64,000 nt of DNA from an uncultured Lachnospiraceae bacterium (GTDB taxonomy: Bacteria > Bacillota > Clostridia > Lachnospirales > Lachnospiraceae), in contig OMZJ01000008.1 of assembly GCA_900315495.1 (NCBI GenBank), positions 107,738 to 171,737 of the forward strand, given 5' to 3'. Shown here piece by piece: positions 60,463 through 64,000 of this stretch. The number at the start of each line of letters is the position of its first letter. The first letter of the stretch is position 1. Both the position numbers and the translations under genes were made by a program. The notes below the pieces were generated by a model that had not been told where the DNA came from, ran no database searches, and saw nothing but the letters and a program-made list of their open reading frames with translations.

Positions 60463-61458
60463 ATGAGCTTTATCGATCAGATCAAGGAAAAGGCAAAGGC
60501 AGATCGGAAGAGAATTGTTCTTCCGGAGTACATGGATCACCGCACCTGGGAGGCAGCGGAGCAGATCGCAAAAGAGGGAATCGCGGATGTGATTCTTCTT
60601 GCGTCCCCGGCACAGGTGGAAGAGTACGGCAAGGGCGCGGACCTGACCGGCATCACGGTGATTGATCCGGCGACGGATCCGAACCGCCAGAAGTATATTG
60701 ACAAGTTCGTGGAGCTGCGCGCGAAGAAGGGTGTCACCCCGGAGATCGCGGACGAGCAGATGAAAAAGGACTATATGTACTATGCCTGCCTGATGTGCAA
60801 GTGCGGCGACGCGGACGGCGCGGTCTCCGGCGCATGCCATTCGACGGGAAATACGATTCGTCCGGCACTGCAGCTGCTCAAGACCAGGCCGGGCGTGAAG
60901 AGCGTTTCCGGCTTCTTCATCGTGGATGTGCCGAACTGCACCTATGGGGAGAACGGCCAGTTCCTGTTTGCGGACTGCGCGGTCAACACGGATTTTGATT
61001 CGGCAAAGCTTGCGGAGATCGCAGGCCTTTCCGCTGCTTCCTTCCAGGCGTTCATCGGCGCCGAGCCGAAGGTCGCAATGCTGTCCTATTCCACAAAAGG
61101 CAGTGCAAAGCACGATGATGTGACGAAGGTAGCCGATGCGGTGAAGATTGCCAATGAGACTTATCCGCAGTACCAGATCGACGGAGAGCTTCAACTCGAC
61201 GCGGCGCTGGATCCGACCGTCGCAGCGCTGAAGGCACCGGGCAGCAAGGTGGCAGGCCATGCCAATACCCTGATCTTCCCGAGCCTGGAGGCCGGAAACA
61301 TCGGCTACAAGCTTGTTCAGCGCCTGGCAAAGGCGGATGCCTACGGACCGGTTCTGCAGGGCCTCTCCATGCCGGTCAATGACCTGTCCCGCGGATGCAG
61401 CGCAGCCGATATCGTCGGTGTTGTCGCGCTGACCGCCGTGCAGGCACAGCAGGTCTGA
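60463..61458 (+). CDS. pta: Phosphate acetyltransferase
   Basis: Interconverts acetyl-CoA and acetyl phosphate, 331 residues (short, single-domain form). Blocks are RKRIVLPEYMDHRTWEAAEQ, CLMCKCGDADGAVSGACHST, the family stretch FLFADCAVN, and QRLAKADAYGPVLQGLSMPV with NDLSRGCSA near the end. GAAAGGAGACAGAG is the ribosome binding site. Acetate kinase, which usually follows pta in relatives, is absent here; the next gene is yceD, with its own strong promoter. Confidence 0.97.
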   Translation: MSFIDQIKEKAKADRKRIVLPEYMDHRTWEAAEQIAKEGIADVILLASPAQVEEYGKGADLTGITVIDPATDPNRQKYIDKFVELRAKKGVTPEIADEQMKKDYMYYACLMCKCGDADGAVSGACHSTGNTIRPALQLLKTRPGVKSVSGFFIVDVPNCTYGENGQFLFADCAVNTDFDSAKLAEIAGLSAASFQAFIGAEPKVAMLSYSTKGSAKHDDVTKVADAVKIANETYPQYQIDGELQLDAALDPTVAALKAPGSKVAGHANTLIFPSLEAGNIGYKLVQRLAKADAYGPVLQGLSMPVNDLSRGCSAADIVGVVALTAVQAQQV

Positions 61459-61528
61459 ATTCGGAGCTGTACATACGCGCGGGGGAGATCCGGCGGGACT
61501 GCCGGGTCCTCCTGCGCGCGAAATTCTC

Positions 61529-61557
61529 TTGACAAGAAACGGCCGGACGCATATAAT
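61529..61557 (+). promoter_or_regulatory. consensus promoter of yceD-rpmF
   Basis: TTGACA (61529-61534), 17 bp, TATAAT (61552-61557). Perfect boxes, consistent with ribosomal-protein expression. Confidence 0.92.
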
Positions 61558-61607
61558 AACTGAGTATGCGCGAAATTCTGTGTGTCCGCGCCTGAAAGGT
61601 TGCCGAT

Positions 61608-62138
61608 ATGCAGATTGATCTGTCAGAACTCTTTGCAGCAGAAGGGGAGACAAAAAGCTATTCCGTTCCCTTTACGACAGAGTCCGTCAGCTGGAACGGC
61701 GTCAGCTATCCTGTGAAGGAGGCCGGCACCGCGGTCTTTACCATCACGCATCTGGGCAGCCGGGTGTTTGATGTACAGGCAGACGAAAAACTGACGGTGA
61801 CATTTCCGTGTGACCGCTGCCTGACACCGGTGGATGTGGATTTTCACCTCACCCCCGTGCGCAGGATTGATGCAAATGTGTCCAGGGAAGAGCGCATCAG
61901 AAATCTGGACGAACAGCCATACGTCCAGGGTTATTTTCTGGATACAGACCGTCTGATTCTGGATGAACTGTACGGCTGCATGCCGGCGAAGGTGCTCTGC
62001 AGGGAAGACTGCAGGGGTCTGTGCCCGGTGTGCGGACAGAACCTGAACATCCGCGACTGCGGACATTCGAAGACAGCCCCCGACCCGCGCATGGCGGCAA
62101 TCCGGGACCTGTTTGCCGAATGGAAGGACGGCAACTGA
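61608..62138 (+). CDS. YceD-family protein (DUF177)
   Basis: A 176-residue member of the YceD/DUF177 family, genetically tied to 23S rRNA accumulation. The typical Cys pair FPCDRCLTPVDV lies at about 65-76. A C-terminal set, CREDCRGLCPVCGQNLN with RDCGH, suggests a zinc site. It is followed 63 bp later by rpmF, the usual pair. Confidence 0.93.
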   Translation: MQIDLSELFAAEGETKSYSVPFTTESVSWNGVSYPVKEAGTAVFTITHLGSRVFDVQADEKLTVTFPCDRCLTPVDVDFHLTPVRRIDANVSREERIRNLDEQPYVQGYFLDTDRLILDELYGCMPAKVLCREDCRGLCPVCGQNLNIRDCGHSKTAPDPRMAAIRDLFAEWKDGN

Positions 62139-62201
62139 GGTCACAAAAGATGGTAATAACCCGGCGGCGCCTGGGTGCCCCGGTATGAAGGAGGTGGTAA
62201 C

Positions 62202-62387
62202 ATGTCTATCTGCCCGAAGAACAGAACCTCAAAAGCCAGAAGAAATCAGCGCAAGGCGAACTGGAAAATGGGAGAGATGAATCTTGTCAAGTGCAGTAAG
62301 TGCGGTGCCCTGATGCTTCCGCACAGAGTCTGCAAGAATTGCGGCAGCTACAACAAGAGAGAGATTATCTCTGTTGATGCTGACTGA
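62202..62387 (+). CDS. rpmF: 50S ribosomal protein L32
   Basis: Small 61-residue large-subunit protein. SICPKNRTSKARRNQRKANW at the start and the zinc-binding CSKCGALMLPHRVCKNCG (two CxxC pairs) mark the zinc-containing form. ATG 62202 was chosen over the in-frame ATG at 62175 because AAGGAGGTGGTAAC is directly upstream. Confidence 0.98.
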   Translation: MSICPKNRTSKARRNQRKANWKMGEMNLVKCSKCGALMLPHRVCKNCGSYNKREIISVDAD

Positions 62388-62405
62388 CCGCTCTGAATAC
62401 GAAGT

Positions 62406-62453
62406 GCGAGAAAGCGCGCGGCTCATCGTTGTGTGGGCCGCGCGCTTTCTCGC
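62406..62453 (+). terminator. 17-bp inverted repeat between rpmF and plsX
   Basis: GCGAGAAAGCGCGCGGC (62406-62422) pairs perfectly with 62437-62453 around a 14-nt loop. There is no T-run, so it may act as a partial terminator or an mRNA processing/stability element separating ribosomal and lipid genes. Confidence 0.55.
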
Positions 62454-62525
62454 AGAGGCGTTCGATACCGGAGCGTCCGGTGTTCCGGGCGCGGGAACGG
62501 CATGGATGCGGAAACGGAGTAGAGG

Positions 62526-63548
62526 ATGATTCGAATCGCGGTGGATGCCATGGGCGGCGATAATGCGCCTGGATGCATGATCGACGGGGCGGCCGACGCC
62601 CTGAAAAAATCAGAGGAAATTGAGCTCTGGCTGGTGGGACAGAGAGATGTTTGTGAGCGGCTTTTGGCCGAAAAGGGCATTTCTGACAGCCGTCTTCATC
62701 TGGTGCAGGCCTCGGAGGTGATTGCAACCGCCGAATCTCCGACGGATGCGATCCGGAAAAAGAAGGATTCATCGATGGTCGTGGGGCTGAAGATGCTGCA
62801 CAGCGGTGAGGCAGACTGCTTTGTCTCCTGCGGAAACACCGGTGCGCTTCTGGTCGGCGGCCAGGTCCTGGCAGGCCGCCTGAAGGGCGTGCGTCGTTCT
62901 CCTCTGGCCACGCTGATGCCGACGGTGGCGGGGAAATCCCTGCTTCTGGACTGCGGCGCAAACGTCGATGCTCGCCCGACCGATCTGGTCCAGTTTGCGC
63001 GCATGGGCTCCATCTACATGGAGCACGTGGTCGGCGTGAAGAATCCGACGGTGGGCATTGTGAACATCGGTGCGGAGGAAGAGAAGGGCAATGCGCTGGT
63101 GCGGGAGACCTTCCCGCTTCTGAAGGCCTGCCGTGACATCCGTTTTGTGGGCAGTGTGGAGGCACGCGATGTGCCGCAGGGCGGTGTCGACGTCATTCTC
63201 TGCGAGGCGTTTGTCGGCAATGTCGTCCTGAAGATGTACGAGGGGACGGCGAAGGCGCTGCTCACCGTTATGAAGGACAGCATCCTGTCCAGCACGCGGG
63301 GAAAGATCGGAGGCTTTCTGATCAGGCCGGCGCTGCGCGGCATGAAGCACAAGTTCAGCGGGGAAGAGTACGGTGGCGCGCCGATGCTGGGCCTGAAGGG
63401 CCTGGTGGTCAAGGCCCACGGCAATTCGACCGGGAAGGAAGTCAGCACAGCCATTCTGCAGTGTATCTCCTTCGCAAAGGCTGATATCGCCGGCAAGATC
63501 GAGGCGGCACTGGCAGAGCCGGCCGGTGAAGAGACTCCCTCTGTCTGA
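62526..63548 (+). CDS. plsX: Phosphate acyltransferase PlsX
   Basis: Makes acyl phosphate from acyl-ACP for phospholipid synthesis, 340 residues. Blocks are RIAVDAMGGDNAPGCMIDGA, CFVSCGNTGALLVGGQ, LLDCGANVDARPTDLVQFA, GNVVLKMYEGTAKAL and the late SGEEYGGAPMLGLKGLVVKA. A purine-rich ACGGAGTAGAGG precedes the ATG. acpP follows 116 bp later, giving the usual plsX-acpP lipid module. Confidence 0.97.
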   Translation: MIRIAVDAMGGDNAPGCMIDGAADALKKSEEIELWLVGQRDVCERLLAEKGISDSRLHLVQASEVIATAESPTDAIRKKKDSSMVVGLKMLHSGEADCFVSCGNTGALLVGGQVLAGRLKGVRRSPLATLMPTVAGKSLLLDCGANVDARPTDLVQFARMGSIYMEHVVGVKNPTVGIVNIGAEEEKGNALVRETFPLLKACRDIRFVGSVEARDVPQGGVDVILCEAFVGNVVLKMYEGTAKALLTVMKDSILSSTRGKIGGFLIRPALRGMKHKFSGEEYGGAPMLGLKGLVVKAHGNSTGKEVSTAILQCISFAKADIAGKIEAALAEPAGEETPSV

Positions 63549-63664
63549 GAACACTGCAGGAAAACCGGTCTGCCGCGGAACATTCTGATTTTTCCGCAGG
63601 GCATTGAATATTACAGAAATCTGTCCGGACGCGGCAGGCGGCCCGACAGAGCAGGAGGAAAACC

Positions 63665-63895
63665 ATGGAATACGAAAAGCTTCGCGCAATCATTGCGGAC
63701 GTGATGGGAATTGATGAGAGCGAGATTACGCCGGAGACCACCTTCCGGGAAGATCTGGGCGCGGATTCTCTGGATGTCTTTCAGATCATCACGGGGATTG
63801 AGGATGAATTCGGCCTGGAAATTTCGGAGGAAACCGCAAAATCCATCGAGACGGTACAGGATGCGGTGGATACCATCAAGAAGCTCAGAAACTGA
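63665..63895 (+). CDS. acpP: Acyl carrier protein
   Basis: Carries fatty-acyl chains on 4'-phosphopantetheine, 76 residues, acidic. The modified serine is in LGADSLDVFQI (about Ser37). GCAGGAGGAAAACC gives a strong ribosome binding site. The sequence after the stop (63896-64000) is GC-rich with inverted-repeat segments and no further gene start that I can support. Confidence 0.97.
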   Translation: MEYEKLRAIIADVMGIDESEITPETTFREDLGADSLDVFQIITGIEDEFGLEISEETAKSIETVQDAVDTIKKLRN

Positions 63896-64000
63896 GGAAA
63901 CCGCGCAGAAGTTCCGCCGGCGGGAACAGCCCGCGGCGGAGCAGAACAGACCCGCACTTCCCGCGCAAAAACGGCGGGAAGCGCTCTTTACATCTTCACA

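Overview
The window is a continuous, GC-rich, tightly packed chromosomal segment. Nearly all genes are on the + strand in short operons with strong AGGAGG-type ribosome binding sites. It looks like a Gram-positive Clostridia chromosome, most likely a high-GC Lachnospiraceae relative. This is inferred from gene content: a T-box before pheST, secG-rnr-smpB with tmRNA, a DUF6465-type protein, a Na+-pumping decarboxylase cluster, ispH next to an S1 protein, PFL/ACT genes, and tmcAL-pta-yceD-rpmF-plsX-acpP. No prophage, insertion sequence, CRISPR array or rRNA is visible.

Layout. 1-1194: a YihY/BrkB membrane protein cut by the window edge. 1297-5110: T-box leader, then pheS-pheT. 5128-8845: secG, rnr, smpB and a convergent tmRNA gene (trans-translation and RNA turnover). 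9080-14890: a small carbohydrate islet with a carboxylesterase, a GH38 alpha-mannosidase and an unrecognised protein. 15049-17099: yhbY, nadD, yqeK, rsfS. 17446-17742: a small DUF6465-like protein. 17900-22929: one apparent operon with a rhodanese/TtcA-like fusion, a TcdA-like enzyme, a GIY-YIG protein and a cystine-type ABC importer. 22966-25134: a FliB-like protein and an ECF S component. 25364-27535: a secreted repeat protein. 27720-33251: a five-gene Na+-dependent biotin decarboxylase cluster carrying two different carboxyltransferases. 33276-37187: an HI0933 flavoprotein, cmk, ispH, S1 protein. 37360-38643 (-): an RNase H-like nuclease. 39075-46668: ruvA, ruvB, zapA, U32 protein, FtsW-like protein and penicillin-binding protein. 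46885-49378: NUDIX protein, a eukaryote-type HisA, tRNA-Leu(CAA), upp. 49780-56313: ATP-grasp protein, zf-HC2 membrane protein, polA, an unusual coaE, a YycJ-type hydrolase. 56405-58783: ACT protein, PFL-family protein, folA. 58908-60212 (-): tmcAL. 60463-63895: pta, yceD, rpmF, plsX, acpP.

Most genes are housekeeping. The points that deserve attention are the coaE gene with a roughly 259-residue basic repeat extension; the decarboxylase cluster combining transcarboxylase-like and Na+-pump-like parts, with a divergent carboxyltransferase and an EF-hand-like loop in its gamma subunit; the sulfur-themed tRNA-modification/importer operon; a degenerate 28-bp tandem repeat that supplies the ribosome binding site of the FliB-like gene; an orphan eukaryote-type hisA; an AT-rich patch inside ispH; and several structured leaders with no recognised class. 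All functional calls rest on reading motifs by eye, without database searches.
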